Of a DNA stretch of 64,000 nt, positions 41,881 to 52,127 are shown one piece after another (position 1 is the first letter of the stretch; each line of letters begins with the position of its first letter). A program made the translations under genes and the position numbers. The DNA is from Paractinoplanes abujensis (GTDB taxonomy: Bacteria > Actinomycetota > Actinomycetes > Mycobacteriales > Micromonosporaceae), in the NCBI RefSeq assembly GCF_014204895.1, contig NZ_JACHMF010000001.1, forward strand, positions 558,001-622,000. The letters run 5' to 3'. The notes under the pieces were generated by a model, which saw nothing but the letters and a program-made list of their open reading frames with translations, was not told the origin of the DNA and ran no database searches.

Positions 41881-44214
41881 ATGCTCATTTCGGTGAAGCG
41901 ACGGGAGCACTCTGCCGGTCCGGTGTTCTCCGGTGTCGTGCTCGTCGTCGGCCTCTCCGTCGTGGTCTCGGTCTACGCCGGGCTGCGGTCGACGCAGCGC
42001 GAGAACGCCGAGCGCGTGATGGATCAGCGCACCGCCGTGGCCGCGGCCGCCGTGCGCACCGAGACCGAGCGCTACCGGTCGCTGGTCGAGACCACGGCTG
42101 CCGGGTTCCGCACCAACGACGCGCTGACCTGGGAGGACTTCGACACCGCGACCGCGCCGCTGGCCTCGGCCGACCTGATCGGCGCGGCTTACCTGGCGTT
42201 CGTCGTGCCGGCCACCCAGGCGCAGATCCCCGCGCTGGAAGGGGTGTGGCGCGCGCGTGGGGCCGACGGGCTGCGGCTGCGGCCGGTGGGCGCGGGCGAG
42301 GAGCACTACTTCACGATCTTCACCCGTACGCTCAACTCCGCCGGACGTCCGATGGACGGGCTCGACCTGGCGGCCGCGCCCGAGGCGGCCTCGGCCCTGA
42401 CCGACTCGCGGCGGGTCGGGCAGCCCAGCGTCTCCGACACGTACGTGTTGCTGCGCGACCGCAACCTGCCGGCCGCCCAGCAGCAGCGCTCCTTCGTCTT
42501 CGCCGCGCCGATCTGGAGCCAGGCCAACCACCCCGAGTTCCGCGGCTGGATCGTGCTCGGCCTGCGCGGCCAGGACTTCCTCTCCGGCGTGCTGGCCACC
42601 GTCAGCCAGGGCCAGCTCGACGGCGAGCTGCTGGCCACCGGCCGCGACGGCGCCCGGCCGGTGGTCGCCCAGTACACCGTGCCGGGCTCGCCCGACCTGC
42701 GCCGGACCGCCGACCTCGTGGTGGCCGACCGGGGGTGGACGCTGATCACCCGGGCCGACGCCTCGCACCTGCCCGGCGCGTCCAGCACCCTCCCGCTGAC
42801 CCTGCTGCTCACCGGCTGCGCCATGGTCGTGCTGCTCGCCGGCCTGGTCTACGTGCTGGCCACCGGGCGCGCGCGGGCGCTGGCCGGGGTGCATGCGGCC
42901 ACCGCCGAGCTGCGCGCGGCCGAGGCCGAGAGCCGCCGCCAGGCCGGGCTGCTCGGCGCGATCATGGCCAGCATCAGCGACCCCGTCGGCGTGGTCGACG
43001 CGAACGGCGCCTTCCTGCTGCACAACCCGGCCGCGCGGGCCATGCTCGGGGTGGCCGCCGACGAGGACGACCCGCAGGCCTGGCAACGTCATTACGGCCT
43101 GTATCGGCCGGACGGGCGCACCCCGTTCCCGGTCGACGAGATGCCGCTGATCCGCGCCCTGCGCGGCGAACCGTGCGACGGCGTCGAGATGATCGTGCGC
43201 AACGAGCGCAGGCCCGAGGGCATCCTGGTCAGCGTCGACGGCCGCCCGCTGGACCCGAGCGCCGGGCAGCCGGGCGCGGTTGCCGTCTTCCACGACATCA
43301 CCGACCTGCGCCGTTACGAGAACGACCTGGCCGTGTTCGCGGGCGTGGTCGCGCATGACCTCAAGGCCCCGCTGACCGTGATCCGCGGGCACTGCGAGGT
43401 CGCCCGCGAGGACCTCGACGAGGCCCCGGACGAGGTGCGCGGCAGCCTGGACCGGATCATCCTGGCCGTCGACCGGATGGCCACCCTGATCGACACGTTG
43501 CTGGCCTACACGACCGCTCGCGACGCGCCGCTGCGCACCCGCCGGGTCGACCTGGGCGCGCTGGTGGCCGAGGTGGTGCACGACCGTACGGCCCACCTGC
43601 GCGAGAACGACCGGCCGCGGATCAACGTCGGCCCGCTGCCCGCGGTCACCGCCGACCCGGCGATGCTGCGCCACGTGCTGGACAACCTGATCGGCAACGC
43701 CCTGAAGTACGTGCGCCCGGGCTCCGCCCCGCACGTCGACGTCACCGGCGACGTCACCGGCGACGTGCCCGGCGAGCAGTGGGCGCGGGTCGAGGTGGCC
43801 GACCGGGGGATCGGCATCCCCGACGCCGACAAGTCCGACATCTTCGACAGCTTCCACCGGGCGCACGCCGAGGCCGGGTACGCCGGGACCGGCCTGGGTC
43901 TGGCCATCTGCAAACGCATCGTGGACCGCCACGGCGGCGAGATCGGCGTGACCGACAACCCCGGCGGTGGCACCCGCTTCAGCTTCACCCTGCCCGCATC
44001 CGAGGAGGAGACGACCATGAAGAAGACCGACGAGGCCGCCGCCCAGGCGGCCCTGGAGCGGGCGCTGGCCGAGCGCGCCGCCATCGAGAACTCGCGGTTG
44101 CCGGGCCTGAGCGCCCTGCCCGCGGCCGAGCCCTCGTCGCACGACCCGGCCTCGGCCCGCCTGCGCGCTCCCGTGCCCGACCACCACCCGGCGTCGCCCG
44201 CCGGAGCGGAGTGA
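41881..44214 (+). CDS. CHASE-domain sensor histidine kinase
   Basis: 777 residues. N-terminal helix, extracellular CHASE domain (YRSLVETTAAGFRTNDALTW to GWIVLGLRGQDF), second helix (LPLTLLLTGCAMVVLLAGLV), PAS domain (ISDPVGVVDANGAFLLHNPA), then HisKA with VVAHDLKAPLTVIRGH and an ATPase domain (DNLIGNALKYV, DRGIGIPD, GTGLGLAICKRI). No response regulator gene is near. A 65-residue tail after the kinase begins MKKTDEAAAQAAL and has AGGAGGAG upstream of that Met (44017), so it could also be made alone. The start codon is uncertain: ATG 41881, GTG 41890, or TTG 41872 inside the terminator. Confidence 0.9.
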   Translation: MLISVKRREHSAGPVFSGVVLVVGLSVVVSVYAGLRSTQRENAERVMDQRTAVAAAAVRTETERYRSLVETTAAGFRTNDALTWEDFDTATAPLASADLIGAAYLAFVVPATQAQIPALEGVWRARGADGLRLRPVGAGEEHYFTIFTRTLNSAGRPMDGLDLAAAPEAASALTDSRRVGQPSVSDTYVLLRDRNLPAAQQQRSFVFAAPIWSQANHPEFRGWIVLGLRGQDFLSGVLATVSQGQLDGELLATGRDGARPVVAQYTVPGSPDLRRTADLVVADRGWTLITRADASHLPGASSTLPLTLLLTGCAMVVLLAGLVYVLATGRARALAGVHAATAELRAAEAESRRQAGLLGAIMASISDPVGVVDANGAFLLHNPAARAMLGVAADEDDPQAWQRHYGLYRPDGRTPFPVDEMPLIRALRGEPCDGVEMIVRNERRPEGILVSVDGRPLDPSAGQPGAVAVFHDITDLRRYENDLAVFAGVVAHDLKAPLTVIRGHCEVAREDLDEAPDEVRGSLDRIILAVDRMATLIDTLLAYTTARDAPLRTRRVDLGALVAEVVHDRTAHLRENDRPRINVGPLPAVTADPAMLRHVLDNLIGNALKYVRPGSAPHVDVTGDVTGDVPGEQWARVEVADRGIGIPDADKSDIFDSFHRAHAEAGYAGTGLGLAICKRIVDRHGGEIGVTDNPGGGTRFSFTLPASEEETTMKKTDEAAAQAALERALAERAAIENSRLPGLSALPAAEPSSHDPASARLRAPVPDHHPASPAGAE

Positions 44215-44236
44215 GAGCGGTGGCAGGATGGGAGTC

Positions 44237-45016
44237 ATGACGATTCCCGCCCTGCCGCTGGCCGGCTCCTCCGTCTCGATGCCGCTGCTCGGCTTCGGCA
44301 CCTGGCAGCTGCGCGGCGACTCCGCCTACCAGGCGGTCCGGGACGCGCTCGAGGCCGGCTACCGCCACCTCGACACCGCGACCATGTACGGCAACGAGGC
44401 CGAGGTCGGCCGGGCCCTGCGCGATTCCGGCGTGCCCCGCGACGAGGTCTTCGTGACCACCAAGCTGCCGCCCGAGCGGGCCGGTGACGAGCGCGCCACG
44501 ATCGACGCCTCGCTGCGCGACCTGGGTCTCGACGCGATCGACCTGTGGCTGATCCACTGGCCGCCGTCGCGGGGCCGCTCGGTGAAGACGTGGCGCGAGT
44601 TCGTCAAGGCCCGCGACGAGGGCCTGACCCGGGCGATCGGCGTCAGCAACTACGGCCCCGACGAGATCGACCAGCTGTCCGACGAGACCGGTGAGCGGCC
44701 CGCGGTCAACCAGATCCGCTTCGGCCCGGCCCTCTACGACGCGGGCCTCGTCGCCGCCCACCGCGAGCGTGGCGTGGTGCTCGAGGGCTACTCGCCGTTC
44801 AAGACCACCAACCTGCACGACCCGGCCCTGACCGGGATCGCCTCGGCCCACGGCGTCGACCCGGCCCGCGTGGTCCTGCGCTGGCACATCCAGCACGAGA
44901 TCGTCGTCATCCCCAAGTCGGCCACCCCGGAACGCATCGCCCGCAACGCCGACCTCGACGGCTTCGAGCTCACCCCCGACGAGATGACCACGATCGACGC
45001 CCTGGGGCGGCGTTAA
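44237..45016 (+). CDS. Aldo/keto reductase
   Basis: 259 residues. Motifs in order: LLGFGTWQL, GYRHLDTATMYGNEAEVG (catalytic Asp, Tyr), VFVTTKLPPE (Lys), IDLWLIHWPP (His), and VVIPKSATPERIARN (NADPH). Belongs to the 2,5-diketo-gluconate reductase-like (AKR5) branch. An ATG three codons upstream (44228) is equally possible. Confidence 0.9.
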   Translation: MTIPALPLAGSSVSMPLLGFGTWQLRGDSAYQAVRDALEAGYRHLDTATMYGNEAEVGRALRDSGVPRDEVFVTTKLPPERAGDERATIDASLRDLGLDAIDLWLIHWPPSRGRSVKTWREFVKARDEGLTRAIGVSNYGPDEIDQLSDETGERPAVNQIRFGPALYDAGLVAAHRERGVVLEGYSPFKTTNLHDPALTGIASAHGVDPARVVLRWHIQHEIVVIPKSATPERIARNADLDGFELTPDEMTTIDALGRR

Positions 45017-45059
45017 TCACCAGGCGTTTGCGGCGTGATCCGCCTATTCTTGCTGCGCG

Positions 45060-48000
45060 ATGTCGACAACACCCGAACTCCGTAAACGCCTGGCCGACCT
45101 GCTTCCCCGTGACAGTCACCGCCTCGGGCGGCGGCTCGAGGGCACCCGCCGCATCAAGGACGAGGCCGCCCGGGCGGCCGCGCTCGCCGAGATCGAAGCC
45201 GAGATGGACCGGGCCGCCGAGCGGTTCGCCGCGCGCCTGGCCGGTGTCCCGGCCATCAGCTATCCGGAGTCGTTGCCGGTCAGCCAGCGCAAGGACGACA
45301 TCGCCGCGGCCATTCGCGACCATCAGGTGGTCGTCGTGGCGGGCGAGACCGGGTCGGGCAAGACGACCCAGATCCCCAAGATCTGCATGGAGCTGGGGCG
45401 GGGCGTCCGGGGGCAGATCGGCCACACCCAGCCCCGCCGGATCGCCGCCCGCACGGTCGCCGAGCGCATCGCCGAGGAGGTCGGGCGCCCGCTGGGCACG
45501 ACTGTCGGTTACAAGGTGCGCTTCACCGACCAGGCCGGCGACGACACCATGGTCAAGGTGATGACGGACGGCATCCTGCTGGCCGAGATCCAGACCGACC
45601 GCAACCTGCTCCGGTACGACACGCTGATCATCGACGAGGCCCACGAGCGCAGCCTCAACATCGACTTCATCCTGGGCTATCTGCGCGAACTGCTGCCGCG
45701 CCGCCCCGACCTCAAGCTGATCATCACCTCGGCCACGATCGAGACCGAGCGCTTCGCGTCGCACTTCGCCGACCAGGCAGGCAAGCCCGCGCCGGTGATC
45801 GAGGTGTCCGGCCGGACGTTCCCGGTGGAGACCCGATATCGGCCGCTCGTCACCCAGGCCGAGGACGACACCGAGGAGCCGATGGACCAGGTCGACGGCA
45901 TCGCCGAGGCGGTCGACGAGCTGGGCCGCGAGGGCGACGGCGACATCCTCGTGTTCCTCTCCGGCGAGCGCGAGATCCGCGACACCGCCGACGCGCTGGC
46001 CAAACGCAACCTCAGAAACACCGACATCGTCCCCTTGTACGGCCGGCTCTCCGCGGCCGAGCAGCACAAGGTGTTCGAGCGGCACTCGCAGCGCCGGGTC
46101 GTGCTGGCCACCAACGTGGCCGAGACCTCGCTGACCGTGCCCGGCATCCGTTACGTCATCGACCCCGGCACGGCCCGGATCAGCCGCTACTCCCACCGGC
46201 TCAAGGTGCAGCGGCTGCCCATCGAGCCGGTCTCGCAGGCCAGCGCCAACCAGCGCAAGGGCCGCTGCGGCCGGGTCGCCGACGGCATCTGCATCCGGCT
46301 CTACTCGGAGGAGGACTTCGAGGGCCGCCCCGAGTTCACCGAGCCCGAGATCCTGCGCACCAACCTGGCCAGCGTCATCCTGCAGATGACCAACCTGGGC
46401 CTGGGCGACCTGGCGAAGTTCCCGTTCATCGACCCGCCGGACCGCCGCAACATCACCGACGGCGTGAAGCTCCTGGAGGAGCTGGGCGCGCTCGACACCC
46501 GCAAGCTCACCCCGCTCGGCCGTCAGCTGGCCCAGCTTCCGGTCGACCCGCGGCTGGCCCGCATGGTCATCGAGGCCGACCGGCAGGAGTGCGTGGCCGA
46601 GGTGATGGTGATCGCGGCCGCGCTGTCCATCCAGGATCCGCGCGAACGTCCGACCGAGAAGCAGCAGCAGGCCGACGAGAAGCACGCCCGGTTCACCGAC
46701 AAGGAATCGGACTTCTTCAGCTACCTCAACCTGTGGCGCTATCTGCGCGAGAAGCAGCAGGAGCTGTCGGGCAACCAGTTCCGCCGCCTGTGCCGCAACG
46801 AATTCCTCAACTACCTGCGCGTACGGGAATGGCAGGACATCTACGCGCAGCTGCGCCAGGTCGCCCGGACGCTCAATCTCTCCGTCACCGAGGATCGTGA
46901 GGAGGTCGCGGCCGGGCCGAACGTGCACACCGCGCTGCTCTCCGGCCTGCTTTCGCACATCGGGCTCAAAGAAGGCGACAAGCGCGAATACCTGGGCGCC
47001 CGCGGGGCCAAGTTCGCGATCTTCCCGGGCTCGGCGTTGTTCAAGAAGCAGCCGCGCTGGGTGATGTCGGCCGAGCTCGTCGAGACCAGCCGCCTGTGGG
47101 GCCGGGTCAACGCCCGCATCGAGCCCGAGTGGGCCGAGAAACTCGCGCCGCACCTGGTGAAACGCTCCTACTCGGAGCCGCACTGGGAGAAGAAGCAGGG
47201 CGCCGTCATGGCGTACGAGAAGGTGACCCTCTACGGCCTGCCGATCGTGCCCCGCCGCAAGGTGCTCTACTCCAAGGTCGACCCGGTGGTGTCGCGCGAG
47301 CTGTTCATCAGGCACGCGCTCGTCGAGGGCGACTGGGACACCCACCACAAGTTCTGGGCCGACAACGCCAAGCTGCTGGCCCAGATCGAGGAGATCGAGA
47401 ACCGGGCCCGCCGGCGCGACATCGCGGTCGACGACGAGACCGTGTACGCGCTCTACGACGCGCGCATCCCGGCCGACGTGGTGTCGCAACGCCACTTCGA
47501 CGCCTGGTGGAAGAAGGCCCGGCGCGACGATCCGGAGCTGCTCACCTTCACGCGCGAGCTGCTGGTCAACTCCGGGCGCGACTCGGTCGACCCCAACGCC
47601 TACCCGGACGCCTGGCTCGCGGGTGGGGTCCGGCTTTCCCTCTCGTACGAGTTCGAGCCGAACACCCAGGCCGACGGTGTCACCGTGACCGTGCCGCTGC
47701 CGCTGCTCAACAAGCTCGACCCGGAGGACTTCGTCTGGTCGGTGCCCGGCTTCCGCAAGGACGTCGTGATCGCGCTGATCCGGGCCCTGCCCAAGGCCTT
47801 GCGCACCAACTTCGTGCCCGTGCCGGACTGGGCCGAGGCCGTGCTGGACCGGGTGCCGGCTCGGCGCGGCCCGCTGCCCGACGCGATCGGCAACGAGCTG
47901 CGCCGGCTCACCGGCACGATCGTCCCGCGCGACGCCTGGCGACCCGACCAGGTGCCCGACCACCTGCGGGTCAACTTCCGCGTCGTCGACGAGAACGAGA

Positions 48001-48953
48001 AGGTGCTGGGGGAGGGGCGCGACCTCGAGGTGCTGCGCCGCTCGCTCGCGCCCAAGGTGCAGCAGACGATCTCCAAGGCCGCCGGCGACATCGAGCGCCG
48101 CGGCATCACCACCAACGACTTCGGGCAGCTGCCGCGCCGGGTCCGCCAGATGCGCGGCGGCTACGAGGTCAACGTCTTCCCGGCGCTGGTCGACGAGGGT
48201 GAGAGCGTCGCGATCAAGGTCTTCGAGTCCGAGGCCGAGCAGCGGACGGCCATGGTCGCGGGCACGCGCAAGCTGCTCCTGCTGACCCTGCCGCCGGCCG
48301 CGCGCTACCTGCAGGGCCGGCTCGACAACAAGGCCAAACTCGAGCTCTCACGCGGCAACCCGTATCGGTCGATCGCGGATCTGCTCGACGACTGTGCCGG
48401 CGCGGCGGTCGACAAGCTGGTCACCGACGCGGGCGGCCCGGTGTGGTCGTCGATCGAGTTCGCCTCGCTGCGTGACGCCGTACGGCAGGATCTGGTCGAC
48501 GCCGTGGCGAACGTGGTCACGCAGGTGCGGCAGGTGCTGGCGACCGCGTACGACATCGACCAGCGGCTCGGCTCGACCCGCAACCCGGCCCTGGTGGCCG
48601 CCCTGGCCGACATCCGGCAGCAGCTCAAGGGTCTGGTGCACGCCGGGTTCGTGACCGAGACGGGCTGGCGGCAGCTGCACCACCTGCCCCGCTACCTGCG
48701 CGGCATCGTCTACCGGCTCGACCGGCTGGGTGGCAACCTGGCCCGCGACCGGCAGCTGATGGCCCAGCTCCACGAGATCGAGACGGAGTATCGGGAGCTC
48801 AGGTCGGAGCTGCCGGCCGGCACGGAAGGCCTGAGCGAGATCCGGTGGATGATCGAGGAATTGCGGATCAACCTCTTCGCCCAATCGTTGGGTACCGCCT
48901 ATCCGATATCGGACAAACGGATCTTCAAGGCGATGGACCAGCTCCCGGCGTAG
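45060..48953 (+). CDS. hrpA: ATP-dependent RNA helicase HrpA
   Basis: 1297 residues, full length for the actinobacterial HrpA family. Walker A in VVVAGETGSGKTTQIPK, DEAH box in LIIDEAHERSLNIDF, SAT in LIITSATIETERF, motif V/VI in ATNVAETSLTVPGIRYVID and NQRKGRCGRVADG. The C-terminal 550 residues form the HrpA-specific DUF3418 region (HLPRYLRGIVYRLDRLGGNL). It unwinds RNA and has been linked to mRNA processing and ribosome rescue. It starts 43 nt after the aldo/keto reductase. Confidence 0.95.
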   Translation: MSTTPELRKRLADLLPRDSHRLGRRLEGTRRIKDEAARAAALAEIEAEMDRAAERFAARLAGVPAISYPESLPVSQRKDDIAAAIRDHQVVVVAGETGSGKTTQIPKICMELGRGVRGQIGHTQPRRIAARTVAERIAEEVGRPLGTTVGYKVRFTDQAGDDTMVKVMTDGILLAEIQTDRNLLRYDTLIIDEAHERSLNIDFILGYLRELLPRRPDLKLIITSATIETERFASHFADQAGKPAPVIEVSGRTFPVETRYRPLVTQAEDDTEEPMDQVDGIAEAVDELGREGDGDILVFLSGEREIRDTADALAKRNLRNTDIVPLYGRLSAAEQHKVFERHSQRRVVLATNVAETSLTVPGIRYVIDPGTARISRYSHRLKVQRLPIEPVSQASANQRKGRCGRVADGICIRLYSEEDFEGRPEFTEPEILRTNLASVILQMTNLGLGDLAKFPFIDPPDRRNITDGVKLLEELGALDTRKLTPLGRQLAQLPVDPRLARMVIEADRQECVAEVMVIAAALSIQDPRERPTEKQQQADEKHARFTDKESDFFSYLNLWRYLREKQQELSGNQFRRLCRNEFLNYLRVREWQDIYAQLRQVARTLNLSVTEDREEVAAGPNVHTALLSGLLSHIGLKEGDKREYLGARGAKFAIFPGSALFKKQPRWVMSAELVETSRLWGRVNARIEPEWAEKLAPHLVKRSYSEPHWEKKQGAVMAYEKVTLYGLPIVPRRKVLYSKVDPVVSRELFIRHALVEGDWDTHHKFWADNAKLLAQIEEIENRARRRDIAVDDETVYALYDARIPADVVSQRHFDAWWKKARRDDPELLTFTRELLVNSGRDSVDPNAYPDAWLAGGVRLSLSYEFEPNTQADGVTVTVPLPLLNKLDPEDFVWSVPGFRKDVVIALIRALPKALRTNFVPVPDWAEAVLDRVPARRGPLPDAIGNELRRLTGTIVPRDAWRPDQVPDHLRVNFRVVDENEKVLGEGRDLEVLRRSLAPKVQQTISKAAGDIERRGITTNDFGQLPRRVRQMRGGYEVNVFPALVDEGESVAIKVFESEAEQRTAMVAGTRKLLLLTLPPAARYLQGRLDNKAKLELSRGNPYRSIADLLDDCAGAAVDKLVTDAGGPVWSSIEFASLRDAVRQDLVDAVANVVTQVRQVLATAYDIDQRLGSTRNPALVAALADIRQQLKGLVHAGFVTETGWRQLHHLPRYLRGIVYRLDRLGGNLARDRQLMAQLHEIETEYRELRSELPAGTEGLSEIRWMIEELRINLFAQSLGTAYPISDKRIFKAMDQLPA

Positions 48954-49028
48954 CACGCTCGTTGAGGCTCGGGTGCCGTTCGGTTACCCCCCTCGCGTGG
49001 GGCTCCGGCAGGCCCTAGCGTTCTCGCC

Positions 49029-49409
49029 ATGACGAACGAATTCCTCGCCTTCGCCCCGATTTCTCCGCTCGTTCCGGCCTCCCCGGCGACCGGCCTGCTG
49101 GACGAGATGATGGCGCGTGTGGGCGTCGACGGAATCGTCGCCGCGCTCGCCGACCCGGGGCTGCTGGCCCTGGTCGACCAGCACACCGCCGCGGTCCGCG
49201 ACGCCCTCGAGTCGGCCGGCCGCGACGCCGACGCCGAGGGCCTGGCCGGCTACGCCCGCGCGATCGTGGCCGGCGCCCGCCGGATGGGCGTCACGCTGCC
49301 GTCGCCGGGCGAGGCGCCCGCGGCGCCGGCCGAGTGGCAGGCCGCCGACTGGCACCTGCTGCGCCTGGTCGCGGTGTGCGCGATCGCCGAGGAGAATGCC
49401 GTTCTCTGA
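49029..49409 (+). CDS. DUF6401-like small protein
   Basis: 126 residues. Features LVDQHTAAVRDALESAGRD, LAGYARAIVAGARRMG and WHLLRLVAVCAIAEE resemble the actinobacterial DUF6401 family (annotated as natural-product-associated), from memory. Function unknown. Single gene ended by a UUCG-type hairpin. Confidence 0.65.
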   Translation: MTNEFLAFAPISPLVPASPATGLLDEMMARVGVDGIVAALADPGLLALVDQHTAAVRDALESAGRDADAEGLAGYARAIVAGARRMGVTLPSPGEAPAAPAEWQAADWHLLRLVAVCAIAEENAVL

Positions 49410-49423
49410 CCTGGCTCGAGCTG

Positions 49424-49445
49424 ACGGCCCGCTTCGGCGGGCCGT
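49424..49445 (+). terminator. TTCG-loop terminator
   Basis: Perfect 9-bp stem ACGGCCCGC/GCGGGCCGT with a TTCG tetraloop, 14 nt after the stop of the preceding gene, then TTTCTC. Confidence 0.85.
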
Positions 49446-49690
49446 TTCTCGTCGGTGCCCCGCGGTGCGTGCCCCGCCCGTGCGTGCCGCCGCCGAGCGT
49501 CCGTCGCCCGCTCTGGCCCACGCCCATTCCGGCCCACGCTCGCTCTGGCCCACGCCTGTTCTGGCCCGCGCCCGTTCCCGCCCTGTCGTTCGTGTCCTTC
49601 GTCCGGGCTCGGTCGTTCGTCTCGGGGAACGCCCCGAAACGCCGATACGGTAGATTTGCCGCAAAACGGTCGATACGGGATGGTGGGCTG
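49446..49690. other. Non-coding region with short degenerate repeats
   Basis: Recurring TCTGGCCCACGC/GTTCTGGCCCGCGC words at about 49500-49580, probably a decayed short repeat. CGATACGG occurs twice (near 49641 and 49671), before the LamG-like gene, and may be a regulator site. No gene seen. Confidence 0.35.
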
Positions 49691-50677
<987 letters not shown>

Positions 50678-50749
50678 TTACCTCCAGGTGCCCTGGGCTC
50701 GGAAAAGTGCATTCTTCCGGGTCCGGGGCATCGCCCGTACGGTCGTCGT

Positions 50750-51136
50750 ATGACAGTCACGTTGATCGACCCGCCGGGCCTGCCGCAGATCCCGATCTAC
50801 CGTCAGGTCTCGGTGGCCACCGGCACCCGCCTGATCCACGTCGCCGGTCAGGTCGCGTGGGACGGCGGGGATTTCGCCACGCAGGTCGAGCAGGCCTACC
50901 TCAATGTCGGCACCGCTCTGGCCGCCGCCGGGGCCACCTTCGACGACGTGGTGAAGCTGACCGCCCATGTCGTCGACTGGAAGCCCGGCCTGATGCCGGA
51001 ACTGCTCGACGGCATCGCCCGCGCCTCGGCCCGGCTGGGCGTCACGATCGCCGCGCCCGCGTCGCTGTTCGGCATCGTGGCCCTCGACGTGCCCGAGCAC
51101 CTGGTCGAGGTCGAAGCGGTGGCCGTGCTCGACTAG
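50750..51136 (+). CDS. RidA-family enamine/imine deaminase
   Basis: 128 residues. YjgF/RidA core: HVAGQVAWDGGDFATQVEQA, TFDDVVKLTAHVVDW and IAAPASLFGIVALDVPEHLVEVEAVAV. The Arg that binds the substrate carboxylate in true RidA is replaced (SLFGI instead of the R-containing motif), so this is likely another Rid subgroup. Convergent with the HxlR gene; both stop codons share one CTAG. Confidence 0.87.
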   Translation: MTVTLIDPPGLPQIPIYRQVSVATGTRLIHVAGQVAWDGGDFATQVEQAYLNVGTALAAAGATFDDVVKLTAHVVDWKPGLMPELLDGIARASARLGVTIAAPASLFGIVALDVPEHLVEVEAVAVLD

Positions 51137-51510
51137 AACCTCTTGCGGGCGGCCTCGATGTGGCCCAGGTAGGTCTGGGTCCAGTCGCACATCCCGTCGA
51201 CCACCTTGCGCAGGGCCTGGCCGGCCTCGGTGAGCGAGTAGTCGACGCTGGGCGGGACCGTGGGGTGCACGGTCCGCTCGACCAGTCCGTTGCGTTCCAG
51301 CGTCCGCAGATTCTGGGTCAGCACCTTGTGGCTGATCCCGCCGACCTCGCGGCGCAGTTCGTTGAAGCGCATCGTGCGCAGCCCGAGAAACTCGATGATC
51401 AGCAGCGACCACTTGTTGGCCACGTCGGAGAAGATCTCCCGCGCCAGCGAGTCGGCCCGCGCCAGGTCGGCCTCGGGTGGCAGCGCACCGATCTCGTCCC
51501 TGGTCCCCAC
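51133..51510 (-). CDS. HxlR-family transcriptional regulator
   Basis: 125 residues. Winged helix with ANKWSLLIIEFLGLRTMRFNEL, then ISHKVLTQNLRTLERNGLVERT and PPSVDYSLTEAGQAL, all typical of HxlR. One Cys (GMCDW) might serve redox sensing, as in some HxlR proteins. Likely controls the neighbouring RidA-like gene or a distant target. Confidence 0.9.
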   Translation of the reverse strand: MGTRDEIGALPPEADLARADSLAREIFSDVANKWSLLIIEFLGLRTMRFNELRREVGGISHKVLTQNLRTLERNGLVERTVHPTVPPSVDYSLTEAGQALRKVVDGMCDWTQTYLGHIEAARKRF

Positions 51511-51537
51511 GGGGTCGATCTTCTCCTACCGGTGCGG

Positions 51538-51591
51538 GCCGCCCCGACGGAGGGCGGCTTTCTGGTGGCCGCCGCCCCGACGGAGGGCGGC
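51538..51591. repeat. Two identical 21-bp hairpin repeats
   Basis: GCCGCCC-CGACGGA-GGGCGGC occurs at 51538-51558 and again at 51571-51591, upstream of the HxlR gene. Each copy can form a 7-bp hairpin. Tandem dyads before a regulator gene could be operators or a small repeat element. Confidence 0.6.
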
Positions 51592-51652
51592 TTCCGCCGG
51601 TCGTCTGAGCCCCACCCGACGAGGGCCTGAGACTTTGCGGCGGACGGCAAAG

Positions 51653-51685
51653 GGAAAGGGCGCCCGGTAGCCGGGCGCCCTTTCC
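51653..51685. terminator. Strong hairpin terminator
   Basis: 15-bp perfect stem starting GGAAAGGGCGCC, with a 3-nt loop TAG, 15 bp beyond the end of the small minus-strand gene at 51700. Confidence 0.75.
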
Positions 51686-51699
51686 GTGCTGATGGTGGC

Positions 51700-51924
51700 C
51701 TAGCTGCGGCGGAACGCGTAGGAGCGACCGCCCCCGGCGCCGGCGGCGCGGCCCGCGTGGGCCCGCTCGGAGCGTTGCCGGGCTGCCTGCCGCTCGTCGG
51801 TGGCGCCGTGGTGCTTGGCGCCGGCGGCGGGCTTGCGGTTGGCCTCGGCGGAGTCGCCCGCCAGGCCGGGGAGCGACGGCATGTCGTCCGGGGTGAGCTG
51901 AACCTTGAAACGTTGACCAGGCAT
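51700..51924 (-). CDS. Small basic hypothetical protein, 74 residues
   Basis: Starts MPGQRFKVQLTPDDMPSLPG with GGAGG 5-7 nt upstream, then an Ala/Arg/Gly-rich disordered tail ending AGGGRSYAFRRS. No known domain, no membrane segment. A longer open frame upstream has no ribosome site. Confidence 0.65.
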   Translation of the reverse strand: MPGQRFKVQLTPDDMPSLPGLAGDSAEANRKPAAGAKHHGATDERQAARQRSERAHAGRAAGAGGGRSYAFRRS

Positions 51925-52127
51925 ACGGACCTCCTGCGGTGGAGCCGGCCGATGATCGGGGTGCGGGTGTGCTCCGGGTGGCCGGCACGATGGTGGCTCC
52001 ACGACGGACGGATCACGCCGGAGCACCCGGAACCGAGCACAGAAACGGGCCGGATCATCAAGGGATGATGCGGGCCGGAGCATCAGGAGATCATGCGGAC
52101 GAGGCTAATCGGGCCCCGCCCGCGGCG

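Noticed and set aside
49500..49600. Tandem repeat array of GGCCCACGC words
   Set aside because: Too short and irregular to be sure; recorded only as part of a non-coding region.
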